Positions 20,066 to 20,152 of a stretch of DNA of 20,152 bases are shown here, piece by piece. The stretch is from Anaerolineales bacterium (GTDB taxonomy: Bacteria; Chloroflexota; Anaerolineae; Anaerolineales; UBA4823). The translations under genes were made by a program, and so were the position numbers. Position 1 is the first letter of the stretch; the number at the start of each line of letters is the position of its first letter. The stretch spans positions 1-20,152 of the forward strand of contig JAFGBV010000094.1 of NCBI GenBank assembly GCA_016932955.1, in the 5' to 3' direction. Under the pieces are notes generated by a model. The model saw only the letters and a program-made list of their open reading frames with translations. It did not search any database and was not told the origin of the DNA.

Positions 20066-20101
20066 TGGCTCATTGGGACTTGCCGTTACAGAGGGCAGGT
20101 A
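20066..20101 (+). repeat. Dispersed 36-nt repeat, copy D (identical to copy C, inverted)
   Basis: All 36 nt match the reverse complement of 8968-9003, and identity stops at both edges. Its inner hairpin is TGCCGT-TACAG-AGGGCA (20081-20097) with one G-G mismatch. It sits 4 nt from the -35 of the small-peptide gene. Confidence 0.92.
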
Positions 20102-20142
20102 TGGGGGTGTTTTGCGGGCGGAGCCCGCAAAACACCCCCATA
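20100..20142. repeat. 20-bp perfect hairpin with 3-nt loop at the window end
   Basis: TATGGGGGTGTTTTGCGGGC (20100-20119) is the exact reverse complement of 20123-20142, with only GGA between them. No T-run follows on either strand within view, so it is either a REP-like intergenic hairpin or a strong RNA stop structure for a gene beyond the window. It overlaps repeat copy D by 2 nt. Confidence 0.9.
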
Positions 20143-20152
20143 TATCCGCCCC

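Overview
The window looks like a chromosomal segment from a GC-rich bacterium, most likely a member of the Chloroflexota (Anaerolineae-like). This is an inference from the lipoprotein with Pro/Thr-rich linker and NBR1-type Ig-like domain, the mixture of small stand-alone regulators and EamA transporters, and the absence of anything tying it to Proteobacteria or Actinobacteria. I see no rRNA, tRNA, CRISPR, transposase or phage gene. Most intergenic DNA is short, and several good sigma70-type promoters and hairpins can be read directly.

Layout. Positions 1-2728 are on the minus strand: the start of a truncated lipoprotein, an ornithine cyclodeaminase/mu-crystallin family enzyme, a 540-nt non-coding stretch rich in inverted repeats, and a two-gene unit (membrane protein plus winged-helix regulator) with a near-perfect promoter whose spacer is a 14-bp palindrome. 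Positions 2781-6854 are on the plus strand: an EamA transporter and a DUF4180 protein (ATGA overlap), then a strong promoter, a 21-codon leader ORF and two tandem terminator hairpins ahead of rsgA, an overlapping RNHCP zinc-ribbon gene and a YgjP-type metallopeptidase. Positions 6877-8843 hold two minus-strand lipoproteins. At 9083 a plus-strand deoxynucleoside kinase follows.

The most interesting part is a ten-gene, tightly packed minus-strand operon from 19836 down to 9715. In transcription order it encodes a PglC-like initiating sugar-phosphate transferase, an EamA transporter, 2-oxoacid dehydrogenase E1 alpha, a TPR histidine kinase, a small TPR protein, E1 beta, a fusion protein, an exo/endonuclease/phosphatase-fold protein, a DegT-family sugar aminotransferase and a UbiA-family prenyltransferase. 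The fusion protein carries an E2-type lipoyl domain (ETTKS, K47) and a peripheral-subunit-binding domain, but where an E2 would have its CoA acyltransferase it has a NeuD/PglD-type left-handed beta-helix N-acyltransferase with its catalytic His (H294). With the aminotransferase (PglE-like) and PglC-like transferase next to it, this suggests that an acyl group made from a 2-oxoacid by E1 could pass from lipoyllysine directly to an amino-sugar nucleotide, without acetyl-CoA. That is my main candidate for an undescribed system.

A family of about 36-nt intergenic repeats is present in four copies (4088, 7491, 8968, 20066). Two of them are identical, inverted, and bracket the kinase plus operon (8968-20101). 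The copies share a small hairpin with one compensatory base change. A 28-residue single-helix membrane protein is encoded at 19926-20012.
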